A stretch of DNA of 64,000 nt from Tribonema minus. Lineage: Eukaryota; Sar; Xanthophyceae; Tribonematales; Tribonemataceae. Below are positions 32,901 to 44,011 of the stretch, one piece after another. The notes beneath the pieces were generated by a model. It did no database searches, was not told the origin of the DNA, and was given only the letters and a program-made list of their open reading frames with translations. The DNA lies in contig JAFCMP010000246.1 of the NCBI GenBank assembly GCA_017506865.1, positions 62,001 through 126,000 of the forward strand, given 5' to 3'. The stretch's first letter is position 1, and every line of letters begins with the position of its first letter. A program made the translations under genes and the position numbers.

Positions 32901-35202
32901 GCAGCGCATCAGCCGCTTAGTCACTAGTGGGCGCTATCAATAGGACGACTTTGTAGCATGAGGAGCACTGACGCGTCTCGTTAGCAACGTATTGTCGCAG
33001 CAGCCATCCTGTAGCGTGGTGAGGGGACTTCCGCATTGATGGGGCCCTGCAACCGTCACACGCGTTCACGGGCTGGCCTGCGAACTTCAACAGGACCCAT
33101 AAATAAGAGACGTTGTTCCCAAGCCTGCAACTGAGCCTCTGGAAATCAGCAGCATGCTGGCGCGTGCAACAGCTGCTTCAGCATCCAATCTGCAGGCGCC
33201 CGAAGAGCTGCATGTGTTCAAGCATCATGATGCAGTGCTGCGGACATGCGCAACTGCAGCGCTGCGGAGAGTCACATGTGCAGTGCTTCCGCCGCCTCGT
33301 GGCCCGCAGCGCTGCAGTTACATGTGCAGTGCTTCCGCCGCCTCGTGGCCCGCAGCGGCTGCCGCGCACTGCAGCATTTGGTACGACACCAAAGTGGGAA
33401 TAGAAGAAGCACCACGAGCGCCGACTATGACTCATTGCCAGACCTCTCTTGCCGAGCAGTGGCTGGCCTGGCAGCCGCGGAGCTGGGCTCAGACAGGCAT
33501 GATGAAGAGCCACGGACAATTTCGACTGCAGCTGCGGAGAGTCACATGTGCCACTAGTGCTTCTGCCACATTACGCAGCGCAGCGGCTGCAGTGCACAGC
33601 AGCGATTGCGACGACAATAAATGGGTGGCACCTGCATTGCCATCGCCAACTTCAAGCCATCGCCAAGAATCATTCTCCCACAGCAGTGGCTGACCTGCGA
33701 CTGCTGCCCCTGCATGCCCCCCCCATGGGGGTACTAGTTCCGACGCAGGCTGCAGCTACGCAAGCGCATAGCTGAACCGGCATCAACGGTCTTGCTGCCT
33801 GTGTGTTCTGCTCTGGAGCGCGGCGACCGCTGAGAGACGTAGTGTTTACGCAGCAATGGCAGCGCTCACCTGCAGCTGCAGCAGCGAGCCGCGCGCCGCC
33901 AGCACGCTGTGCTGCGCGCGCGCCACCGCCGCCGCCGCCACGCGCGCCACGTCCAGGTCCCGCAGGTCAATGCCCTCCGTCTTCGCCATGGCGCTCAGCA
34001 GCAACAGCGCCGCATTGTCCGCGCTGCTGCTGCCGCCGCCGTCGCTGTCGCAGCGCTGCCGCTTGCCGCCGGCTGCGTCCGCCTCTAGCTGCGCCGCCGC
34101 GTGCGCGACCGCCGTCGCCAGCGCCGCGTCCGCCGCCTCGCACTTGCGCTTGGCGGTGATGTACCGCGACGGCGGCGGGGGCCGCGCTGCCGCCGCCGCC
34201 GCCGCTGCTGCTGGTGCGACCGGCCGCGGCGCCGGTGCTGCTCGTTTCAGCACCGCCGCCGCCGCCTTTGCAGCGGCGCGTGAAGCTCGCCTGGCACTGG
34301 CGCCTGCGCTTTGGCCGGTTCTTCTAGAAGCTCTAAGCGGTGCTGATGGCGCAGCTACCGCACCTGCTGGTGCTGCTGCTGCTGGTGGTGCTGCTGCTGG
34401 TGGTGCTGCTACAGCAGTGCTGCTGGGCTGCTGCGACGCAGGCGTATTGGACATGAGGAGGCAGTGGACAGGCATCATCGGGGGCTCTGCCGGCGCCTGC
34501 GGCGGCACAACGGCCCCGAGCTGTCGGGTCAGGCTGCTGCGCTCCGCGCAGATCCACCTGCGCAACAAAAACGGGGGCGGTGGGCCGACGGCAAAGTATG
34601 AGTAAGTTTGTAGCTCACGGTCTGCTGATTATGTGAACCTTGCAACATGCAGCACGTTGGTGCCATGTCAAAACGTCAGTCGTCGCCGAGGGAACGTTGC
34701 AAGACAGAGCTGAGGCAGTGCTCAGCGCGAATAAGCAGTTGCGGGCACAGCCAAATTTGGAGCTGTCTGGCGAGTGAGCCACTTGCCTGCCGGTGCCATT
34801 GTCCCAGTCCGACTGCCACACGCACGAAAGCTGCCAGAACAAGCGCGTGTTGTTGACGTTGAGAGCCTTGGCAATGACGCTCACCGAGCCTGTCATCCTT
34901 CTGGGCTGCAGCAGAGTGCACTGCTTCTGCTGGCTTGAGTTCATGTAGACGTCGAGGTCCATCATCGCATAGCCATGAGACCTCACGGTCCTGGTGCTTT
35001 TCTTCGTCGCCGTGCATATGGGAACCCTCAGGATGACCTGCTTCTTGCCGCGGAAAACGGCGCATCTGTCGATCGAGAAGACGGCCTTGCCGGCGGTGCT
35101 GAGGCACTCCCAGCTCTTTGCGAAGGTGGTGCCATTGACTTTGGCGCCGGCATCTGCACTTGCAGGCGCCACGGCTGGTGCTGCGGCAACAGGCTCCGCC
35201 AT
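29329..35202 (-). CDS. Unrecognised Ala-rich protein with a possible N-terminal C2-like domain
   Basis: Model of about 925 aa; exons 35202-34787, 34557-33870, 32670-32462, 31640-31241, 30550-30500, 30342-29329, all phases consistent. The first donor is GC (CAG|GCAAGT). The N-terminus (FAKSWECLSTAGKAVFSI, CAVFRGKKQVILRVPI, GYAMMDLDVYM, GSVSVIAKAL) has a strand pattern resembling the NT-C2 domain of EEIG1/EHBP1-type proteins; this is a tentative inference. The second exon encodes a Pro/Ala-rich segment, a basic cluster (ITAKRKC, GGKRQRCD) that could be a nuclear signal, and GIDLRDLDVARVAAAAVA. Later parts: MELSLLCSGVAALVETLQAL and an acidic end IIWVDEEEEMPIF. The last exon is Ala-rich with three imperfect internal repeats around ARELAxxLPI. 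Exon 31640-31241 may hide another intron. Confidence 0.55.
29450..30150 (-). repeat. Three imperfect in-frame repeats in the last exon of the unrecognised gene
   Basis: Units of about 220-230 bp each carry an Ala-rich stretch followed by AAPLPDLN, ASPLPILQ or AALLPIVT, and then a Ser/Gly/Gln segment (GGSSEQPM, DGSEQPAA, GGSCQPSA). The frame stays open across all three, unlike the splice-edge arrays, so they may be translated. Confidence 0.55.
33240..33600. repeat. Intronic tandem repeat in the unrecognised gene
   Basis: Two near-identical 50-bp units (about 33267-33310 and 33317-33360, each with gtgcagtgcttccgccgcct) and a diverged third at about 33535-33590. They lie in the intron between exons 34557-33870 and 32670-32462. 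Similarity to the exon donor edge is too weak to call. Confidence 0.6.
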
Positions 35203-36606
35203 CGCTTCGTGGAGTAGGGGTCAACCAGCTTCGCGGCTCGCCATGTTTCCAGCAGACCCAAAACGCGTCACCTGAACCCGAATGTGATTGTGCTTGCCAG
35301 ACGTGGAGAGCGTTAAGCAACGACCACTATCCCGGCCAGGCGATCCAAAGCGTCGCAAGCCGCAGCAGGGACAGCCGCACTGCGAACAATCCTGTGTAAA
35401 AAGTTTGTTAACAATGCTTCCCCAAGTTGAAGTTCCATCTTTGAAGTTGCATCCAGTTTGAAAAAAGACAAACGCACAAGGTTACTGTTACTGCCTGCTG
35501 TGCCTGCCACTGTGCCTGGGCCCGGGGGTGTGCCGGTCGTCAGCCAAGCTTTGGGTTCGGCAGGATGCTGAACGCGACTCAGGTCAGATCCGGGCTTCAT
35601 TGCACTTCAAGATCTGCATCTCGCTTGATCTAGTTCCTCCATGGCTTTTGTGAGTCCTTCTGTGTCGCATCCAGTGCAACAAAGCTCGTCCAAAGCTCGT
35701 CAGGGTGGCTTGAGGACACGAACCCAATGCACCCGCGGCATTTGCGCATTGACCGCTGCAGGCGCTTTGACGTTAGAAGCATTTCTGTCATCTGAAACGT
35801 CGAGTTGCACTGGCCCTGTGCCTGCAGGCAGCCAAGGAGGAGCGGCGAGCCTCTGCTGAGAGGCTCTACGAGCACCATGAGGAGCACAACTCAATGGGCG
35901 CAACCGCGGTGGCTGCCTCAGCTGCTGTACAGCTACAGGCGACGCCAGAGATGTGCGCTCACTGCTTTGGTGAGTGCCTGCTGGAGCGCTTGCATAGGAG
36001 CAAGACCGCTCATCATTCGGCATAATACATTATACGGAAGGCCGGGCATGCCACGGCCTGTGCCGCCTGTCGCGTCCGCAGTTCATGGCATTTTGCAGTA
36101 GTGCCTGAACGCACCAGAGTGACATGGGTGACCAGGACCGAGCTGCACTTGCCTACGCTTCTGCATGCGCGATCGGCAGCGACAGCATCCTTTGCCGCTC
36201 AGGAAGTGGCAGCGTAGCCCACATCTACTGCTGTATTGCTGGTGGCGCAGCGCTGATGGCAGCCGTGTTTTCCTGTTGCAACGTGCAGCAGCGCGGACAT
36301 GTGCGCAGTGGCAAGTGCTACGATCCTAGTGCATATTGCCATCAGCAGTTCATGTTGCGGTCAGGTTGGAGCTAAGCTGGGTGTGTTTGCCGTGTAAGCA
36401 ACACGTTGCCTCTGACGCTGCCACGTTTCTGCGACCCGTTGTGCCGAGCCGCAAGCGCGCCTGCACGGCACTCCATGCGGCACGTCGTCTCGTGCTCTGC
36501 GCACCAGAGCCCACCGCCCTCACCTTCACAACAGCCTTCGCCGCGTGTACACTCCCTGCGGCTCCGAGCCGAGTTTCTGTTACCACGCAGCCTGCCATCT
36601 CACCCC
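35203..36606. promoter_or_regulatory. Divergent intergenic region, presumed bidirectional promoter
   Basis: The unrecognised gene reads leftward from 35202 and AMMECR1 rightward from 36607, so their promoters share this 1.4 kb. TTGAAGTT-type motifs occur at 35424-35450. I see no TATA box. Open frames here are short and unconvincing. Promoter assignment is by gene arrangement only. Confidence 0.4.
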
Positions 36607-39600
36607 ATGCACGCAATGTTCGCCGCCACCGCAGACGTGATCCTCGCTCGCTTGGAGGGGCGCGCGCCCCCCCCGCCCCCCTTCCCCGCCGCCGTCGCCT
36701 GCCCCTTCTTCGTGACGTGGGAGAAGGCAGGGGCGGGCGGCGGCACTAAGCGGCTGCTCGGCGGCGGCGCGCAGCAGCAGCGCCCCCCGGGCTACGCGCT
36801 GCGTGGCTGCATCGGCACGCTCTCGCCGCAGCCGCTCGCGCGCCTCGCGGACTACGCGTGCAGCAGCGCCTTCGGCGACCGCAGGTTCAGGTCCGTGCCG
36901 CCGCCGATTCAACCGTCCGCCGTGCTCGTGACGCTCGTGATTTCGCGGCCGGGGTCTGCATAGCCGTCGCAAGGCGCCGGGCCTGTGTGGTTGGCGGTGT
37001 GCGCGGGCGCAGCGGTGCAGAGCTGTTGGCAGCGCGCTGCCCCGGCGCCTCGCGGATTGGCGCTCGCAGCAACGCCTTCTGATACTGCTGTTTCAGGTCG
37101 ATGTTGCAGTCCGCTCAAAGGGGCATGCTCCGATCTGCCTGTGGGGCCAATCTTGATCGATGCTGACTTTGCAAGACTGACTGTGTGAAGTTGGCATCCG
37201 GGGGGGGGTGCGACTAGTGTGCCTGCCGCTGAATTCAGCAGTATGTTGAGGAGTAGGACGGGGGGGAGGGAGGGAGGAGGGGAATCTCCAGCACGCAGCT
37301 GACGTGCCTGGCAGGCTTTGCGTGCAACGGCGGCGCCAACTATAGCCTCCGCTGCAGGTCAGTGCCTTCGGCTGTTGGCAGGAACAGCGACAGCGTCGCA
37401 GGCGTAACCGCGCTGAGCCGTGTGGTGTGGCTACACCGCAGCGGGCCTTGAAGGCGTGCTCGGGGCCGCAGCGGCAGCAGCTGCGCGCGGCCTTGTGCAA
37501 TTGCCTGCGAGCGCCTCCGCTGCGCGCCGCCTCCGGGCGCTGCTGCTGCTGCTGCGCGTTGCTCATCACTCTGTGCGCTGCGCGCCGCGTGTCTCGCCGT
37601 TGCCGCAGCCCCATAGAGGAGAGGGAGGTCGCGCGCCTCAAGTGCTCCGTGTCGCTGCTGGTGGAGTACGAGGACGCACAGGTCAGCGCTTGAACCCTAG
37701 ACCGCCCTACCTTCTAGCTCTACTGTGAGCGCACACACCCTAGCCAGCCCTGACTCCGCGCAGCGTCCGCATCCCGTTTCTAGCCTTGATTGACTGTTCG
37801 AAAACGCTCAGAATGGGGGTCTAGATCAGGTACAGCGCAGACCCGTAGCTGCTTCGTGCTTTGGCACGCTGAAGTTTCTACTGTGATCATCTTACCCAAG
37901 ATAACCTTTGCTGCGCGACGTCTGTGCGCATGACTTGGTGATGTCAAACTGCATAGGCTTGCTGCCGCAGCCGCGCGCAACGCACACTATGCGAATGAAG
38001 GGCCGCGTCACGCTGTTCTGGTCCATGCGCGTTGCCAGTGTCCTTGCAGAGCGCTGCCGCTGGCTTGGCTTCAGCTACATATGGCTATCTTGCGCAGAAC
38101 CTCGATGCGATGAATCCCCTTTACCCCGTTTACTGGCTACTTGCTGTGGTTTTTGATGTGCTTGTGTGGCAGCATGACTCTCTGTTGTGACTCTCCCTCA
38201 GGGCGTCGACGACTGGGAGGTGGGCAAGCACGGCATCGTGATCAGCTTTGCCGACCGGCACGGTACGCGCTACAGCGCGACGTACCTGCCTGAGGTGGCC
38301 AGTGCCGAAGGCAAGTCACATCTGGAAGCTGCCCTGGTGTTGAAGTTATCATGGGTGACTCTCTTGTCGTTAGTGTTCTGAGCCGGCCCCACCGACCGGC
38401 TATCCGGCTTGAGTGAGGGCTCACCGCCCAGCTTTTCACCGGCTTAGCCGGTGGAGACAAGGCAACCGGCTTACCGGCTTTATTGCCGGCTTTGTGCCAT
38501 ACCGGCTTTGGTTCTGATTATGCGAGGCACAGGATCTTTGCTTTTCTCGGAAGCTCACTCCTGGGAGGTGGCAAGCTGCCAGCTTGTGTCAGCCAAGCAT
38601 AGTGATACAGTTATGCGTCCGCTCTACTTGCCAGATCGTTGAACGCGACACACACAAACACACACGCACAGTGCCTCGAGTTCAACTTCCGAGAGTTCAA
38701 CTTTTGTCACGAAATGCGCGCAACAAAGCTCTCGCCGTGAGCACAGAACAGTAGCTGGGCTTTCAAGGCTCTTGTGACATTCATCTGGCAGGTATCAGCC
38801 TGCAAAGCATAGCAGCACAGTCGCCTTCACACCCTCACAACTCAGCCGAAGAAGTTCAAGTTCCCTTTCGCGTTAACTTCCAAATGTGCAGAGCCAGCCT
38901 CAAAAGAGCTGCTACTGCCTGCACCTCCCTGTTCTGAGAGTGCCATGTGCTAGCACTCATGTTGAAGGCCATCTCCGCGCATGCAGAGGCCGAGAACTAT
39001 GAAAAATGAAAAAAGCCGAAGTTCGGTTGGCCTGACCGACCGGCTTCACCGGCTTGCCGGCTTAGCCGAAGCCGGTCGGCTGAGCCGGTTCCGGCTCAGA
39101 ACACTACTTGTCGTGCTGCGGCCACCAACGCAGATGCCTGCCCGCCAGCGCTTCCAGAAAGTGCGTTTGAGGCAGTCGCAGCTTTGATATGCACATTGTG
39201 CTGATGACCATGGCACTCGCTGCAGCGCCGCCAACACTTGCGCGTGCCACGGCGCGCGCAGAGGTCAAGCCCACCGGCATGCCCGCATGAGTTTGATTCA
39301 CGCAGAGCAGCTATATACCCTCTCGTATCCTGCCCCTGCATCGACCGGCGCGGCACCCCCGCTCAGGCCCCTTCGCCGCCGAGCGAACCCTGAGACATGC
39401 CGTCTCGCCCCAGAGGCCCCGCAACCGGCAGCGCGCCGCCGCTGCTCCCTCCATGCACATGCCTCTGCCCCGCGCGAATCGGCCTTTGAGGCTCAGGCCC
39501 TGCACTGACGCCACACTGCGCACCGCAACGCCCCTCCGCGTCGCGCGCACACACAGGCTGGACAAAGCCGCAGGCCATCGAGTCCCTTGTGCGCAAAGCG

Positions 39601-39738
39601 GGGTTCAGGGGCCCCGTAACCGCCGTGCTGCTCGCCGCCATCGACGTCACGCGCTACCAGAGCTCCAAGTGCGGCCTGGCGTACGCCTCGTACGCCGGCA
39701 TGCGCGGCGCCGGCGGCGGCGGCGATGCCTCCGCGTAG
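36607..39738 (+). CDS. AMMECR1: AMMECR1 domain protein
   Basis: Conserved eukaryotic single-domain protein of unknown biochemical role, linked in humans to growth and bone phenotypes. Exons 36607-36890, 37609-37681, 38202-38310, 39557-39738 give 215 aa in phase. Diagnostic blocks: YALRGCIGTLSPQPL (the LRGCIGT hallmark), [75 protein letters not shown] and VTRYQSSKCGLAYASYAG. Length fits the bare domain, with Gly/Gln and Pro inserts in exon 1. Intron 3 has a GC donor (GAAG|GCAAGT) and contains a 736-bp transposon. It is the only recognised plus-strand gene. ATG at 36616 is an alternative start. Confidence 0.95.
37045..37105 (+). repeat. Donor-edge copy of AMMECR1 exon 36607-36890
   Basis: A diverged copy of the exon end (cgcctcgcgga, agcgccttc-like, gtttcag) keeps TTCAG|GTCGATG against the real TTCAG|GTCCGTG. 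It shows that the splice-edge pattern is not limited to minus-strand genes. Confidence 0.75.
38363..38370. repeat. Left target-site duplication (CTTGTCGT)
   Basis: An 8-bp direct repeat flanking the transposon at 38371-39106; its partner is 39107-39114. Confidence 0.9.
38371..39106. mobile_element. Non-autonomous hAT-like transposon (MITE), 736 bp
   Basis: Perfect 16-bp terminal inverted repeats, TAGTGTTCTGAGCCGG at the left and its reverse complement at the right, are flanked by the exact 8-bp duplication CTTGTCGT. The TAGNG-like start and 8-bp duplication fit the hAT superfamily. Both ends have subterminal runs of CCGGCTT/AAGCCGG units (38393-38510 and 39038-39100), like hAT transposase-binding repeats. 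No transposase is encoded, so it would need one in trans. It lies wholly within AMMECR1 intron 3 and should be spliced out. Confidence 0.92.
39107..39114. repeat. Right target-site duplication (CTTGTCGT)
   Basis: Matches 38363-38370 exactly and marks the right insertion boundary. Confidence 0.9.
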
Positions 39739-39744
39739 CAGCGT

Positions 39745-39925
39745 GTGCGGCGGCGCGCCACCTGCGCTTTCCAAGCGCGGGCTGGCGGCGGAGCGTGTTG
39801 CCAGCGGCAGCGACGGCGGTGGCTGAGGCGGCGGCATCGGCGGTACCCCATCTGCGCTGCAAGCAAGGGCTGGCGGCGGCGCGTGGTGGCAGCGGCGGCA
39901 GGGCAGTGGCGGCGGCAGCAGCGCG
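39745..39925 (+). repeat. Two-copy GC-rich repeat just after the AMMECR1 stop
   Basis: Units with catctgcgct/cacctgcgct, aagcg/aagca and gggctggcggcggcg follow the stop codon at 39738, with a period of about 95 bp. Probably 3' UTR or downstream DNA. Confidence 0.6.
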
Positions 39926-39929
39926 GCGG

Positions 39930-41285
39930 CAGCGGCAGCGTCTCTCGCACTCCGCAGCCGCCGTTTGAGCGGCGCGCCCGTGTGTCGGCTTCGTTGCCCC
40001 CGCTGCTACCCTTCAGTGTGTCAGTGCTCGACTGTGGTACTTGCGCATAGCGGCATGATCCGTTGGCTGATATCGCTGATGATGTGACATGCGTGTTCAT
40101 TCAGTTTTCTGAGCCATGTAGGGGTTCTTTGGGCGGAGCGCGGCAGACGCTGCGGTCCGCTGACCCAGCATTTGAAGTTGGGATGTCAACTTGAAGAATC
40201 AGTCCAGTGCTTGTGCGCGCCCATGACATCGGCGGAGGCACCAGTGCCATTAACACAGCGACCGCCCGCCGCGTTTCCTCACACGAGTGGAATCAGGCCA
40301 GCATGGGTACACATTCTCTTGTCAACTTTGTTGCAGTATGCAACATGTACATAAGCTACTTCGTGCACGTCAACGCACCGGCACAAATCGCCTTACTTTG
40401 AAGCTTTTTGAAAGCAATCAGTTGTGCCACACACAAGTGTGGAGTGCCCCCGGTACGGGCCGAGTCGTTGCAGCCAGCAATTTCTGATACACCTGTTGTG
40501 CTTGTGTTTTTTTCAAATGACAAGAGGTTTCATGACACCCGGTGATGGCGTATGTTCCTTCTGATTGTGCTGCTCTGCTCTTTTTGTTTTGTTTTATGCA
40601 GTGTTTGGCCCGCTTGACCAAGCGCTATCTCATGCTCTCGCTCTTCAGCAGGCACCCTTGTGGTGCTCCAGGAATAGTGGTGAGAGGTTTGTTTGTTTCA
40701 ATTACTTTTGATGCGTGAAGAAATCTCAGCGCAGCACATGTCAACACTGACAGTATCAGGACGCCCCCGCCCCCCCCCGTATTCATGGATGGTTTTTAAA
40801 TAAAAAAAATCAGCTGGAACCTGAGCTCAAACCAAACAGTTGAAGTCTACAATCACTTTGAATGCTTACGAAACACATCCATTTTAGAATATTTCAGAAG
40901 TGTACAGATCAGATTCAGAGCTCAGGTGCAGTTGCTGGCTGCGATGTACATCCACACACACAAGTACCACGCAGGCGTTTGCTGGGTTCAATGGCTCAAG
41001 GCAGCGCAGAAAGGTGCGCTGATAAGCATTCTTCAGATTATATGCAGCACAGCAAGTTGATTGAGCAGAGTGGCGAAGTGAGGCTGCTACATCACCAGAG
41101 TCACTGGAGCCATTTTGCGTTTAGACTTGTCAATCACCAAGAGCGCAGATTGAGCACGAGATGTGTGCTGAAGCAGACACAACATGTTCAGCAAGTATGT
41201 GGTGAATGTTCTGTATGCCGTGTGGCATAGTGTGCAAATAGCATTGCATGCTGTCAAAGACAGAGTCCCATCAATGACGACGAAA
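39930..41285. other. Downstream of AMMECR1: no clear gene
   Basis: AT-richer than the rest of the window. A splice-bounded plus-strand segment at about 40602-40675 (after ttttatgcag) can be read FGPLDQALSHALALQQAPLW, but has no recognised homology and no partner exons. Nothing else could be supported. Confidence 0.35.
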
Positions 41286-41289
41286 CCGC

Positions 41290-43651
41290 AAGCGCAGGCG
41301 CTCACGGCAGGGCGCCGAGAGGCCGAGACATGGTCATCACCACCATTGATGCTGAGGTCAGAGGGGAATAACATACAGCAGTGCTCCAACCTGCATAAGC
41401 ACAAGCAGCAGCGGCGGCAGGCGCAGCAGTAGCAGCTGAGTTCAGCTGCGTTTCAATTGCATGAAGTGCGTATGCACAAGCAGCCGCGGCAACCGCAGCA
41501 GTATCAGCTGAGTCGAGTGCGTTTCAAACAGCACAGCTCACTAAGAGGGTCGGCCACACCCATGGATGGTCTCGCTTTGTTACTGCACCAGCTTGAAGGT
41601 GCAAGGCCCTCACACCGCAGCAAAGTGGAGACCGAGTGAAGGAAAAAAGCCAGTGCACTATCAGCACAAAGAGCACGCTATGGATCTGAGGACAGGCCCG
41701 GGAAGGAAGAAGGGAGCAACCCTCAACCCCCCAGGGCAAAGGCACACACAGGTGCGCGCCTTCCCGCAAAGCGTACTACATTATATATTGCCAGCCCCCG
41801 TCAGAGCCCCACCATAAGAGCCATAGGCAGTGACTTATGGAGCTCAAGCCTCTTTGCAAAGCAGAAAGTGAGACAACCACACTGTAACAAATTGATCGTC
41901 CCACTCTCAGAACTGCAGAGGCGAACCAGCCAGGGGGCGATGCCCCGTGACTGCCGGTTCTCAGATCCATGGAATGCGTCTCAAATGCTGCAGCACTCAC
42001 TTGCTGTGTTGCTGCCTGGGCCAAAAAGCTACCCAAAGGGCAGCGCATGGTGGTGCCTCCAAGCGTGAGCAACGTCGCTGTTGTGATTAAACAAGGTGCT
42101 CAAACCAGAGCGGGTGCACCAGACACGCCTGCACCCGCACTGTTGTCACCACCACCGATGCTGCGGAGGCCGTCCGGTACTGCGGTGCGGCTGCTGTGCC
42201 GTCCGACTCCACGCTGATTACACCTCGGTGCTCGGAAGGCACACGCGAGGTCGCTGGTACTCACAAAACAAGGGAAAGTTCCCATGCGATGTCAAGCACC
42301 CAACACTCCATTATCTGCACGCGCCGGACGCTGAAGTGTCAGGTACACCAGAGACCCCCCATCCCAGGCGTTGTGGCGGCAGTCCCAGCAGCCCAAGAGG
42401 CTGGAGACAAGCTCCCTGCAGGTTGTTCGCTCGGCAAAGAGCTGGATGCTCTGTGTGTTGCGTCTGGTCTGAGGGGAGCAACAGCGCTAGCTGCGTCATT
42501 GCTCTTGCTCGAGTGAGCTCAACCTTTCCACGGGAACTTCAATAGTGAGAACTTCGAGTTCGTTACTAAAAATAAGTGCTGGCTGTACGCAGACAACAGC
42601 TTGCACGTCAACAGCCAAGTACGGCCACGGAAAGAGGAGCTGTAGCCATGCCACCAATAACCGCAAAGACTGCGGCGCGAAGTCAGTGAGAGCATACAAG
42701 CCTGCTGGCTTAGCGTCGGCAACAGCAGCTGATTGCCATCGCTCGTCATGTGCTGACTTCAGCTGTTGGGGTGAAAGCAGCTAGGGGGTCCCGGACTTTC
42801 CCGCATGATTGGGGTCTCTCAAGCCCCCCAGCGGCCTTGCCTGGGGAGGTGTTTATGGGCGGTGCCGGCGGTGAGCTGTTCAGCAAGAACGCACGGTCTC
42901 ACGGCGTTGGTGGGAGAAACAAGCAGCAGCGTATGAGTGCAGGGCATTGCACCTCTTCCTCTGTTTGGTGCATCTGCTGTGGCTTCAAAAAAGCGACGTT
43001 GCTCATGCTTGGAGGTACCATTTGCAGCCCTTTGGGTAGCCCTTGGCCCAAGCAGCAACAACAGCAAGTGAGTGCCGTAGCAAGTGAGACGCATTGTCAT
43101 GGATCTGAGAAAAAACCACGACTCAGGGGCATTGCGTCCTGGCTGGTTCGCCTCTGCAGTTCCGAGAGTGGGTTGACCAATACGTGACAGTGTGGTTGTC
43201 TCACTTTCTGCATTGCAAAGAGGATTGAGCTCCATAAGTCACTGCCTATGGCTCTTATGGTGGGGCTCTGACGAGGGCTGGCAATATGTAATGTAGTACG
43301 CTTTGCGGGAAGGCACGCACCTGTGTGTGCCTTTGCCCTGGGGGGTTGAGGGTTCGCTCCCCTCTTCCTTCCCGGGCCTGTCCTCAGATCCATGGGGCGC
43401 TCTTTGTGCTGATAGTGCTCTGGCTTTTTTCCTTCACTCGGTCTCCACCTTGCTGCGGTGTGAGGGCTTTGCACCTTCAAGCTGGTGCTGTAACTAAGCG
43501 AGACCATCCATGGGTGTAGCCGACCCTCTTGGCGGTATGTGCTGTGTGAAACGCAGCTGACTGTCCTGATATTGCTGTGCTTGCCGCAGCTGCTGATGCT
43601 CATGCACTTCGTACCGTTCGAAACGTAGCTGACTAAGCACACACTGCTATG

Positions 43652-43721
<70 letters not shown>

Positions 43722-43835
43722 GTGCAGTTTGGAGCACTCCTGACAAGCTCTTATCCTCTGCACTTAGGATTGATGGTGGCGATGATCGTGTGGCAGCTTC
43801 TCTGTGTCCTGTCATACGCGCCTGTGCTCGCCTTG
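41290..43835. mobile_element. Large fold-back (inverted-repeat) element
   Basis: The left arm at about 41290-42100 is repeated in reverse orientation at about 42960-43835, with roughly 0.85 kb between. Matching blocks include the atggatctgaggacaggccc region (41680-41700) against the reverse complement near 43375-43395, and the gagccccaccataagagcc block (41804-41822) against 43250-43268. Arms are diverged but align along most of their length. No transposase frame was recognised and I could not identify a target duplication. It could be a fold-back transposon, a long-TIR MITE or a local inverted duplication. Confidence 0.8.
43653..43720 (+). repeat. (CTG)n microsatellite, about 22 units
   Basis: An uninterrupted CTG run of 68 bp within the right arm of the fold-back element. 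The matching place in the left arm (about 41405-41440) has only a short, interrupted CAG/CGG stretch, so the run expanded after the arms formed. Confidence 0.95.
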
Positions 43836-43918
43836 AGAACTGGCTTGTGGCAGCGCAAAACTTTTTGTTGCGATGATGCCACATGGCGTACAAAAGAATT
43901 GTGCTCGGGCGGGGGGGC

Positions 43919-43941
43919 TAACCCTAACCCTAACCCTAAAG
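43919..43941. repeat. Interstitial telomere-like tract (CTAACC)n
   Basis: Three to four CCCTAA-type units just outside the fold-back element. Similar tracts occur near 13800-13832, 54426-54450, 58225-58245 and 60345-60362. Confidence 0.85.
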
Positions 43942-44011
43942 CGGACGCACAGCGCAAGGCTGGGTTTGCCATGCATCACATCCTCACTCAATGAGCATGT
44001 CGCTGGCGCAG

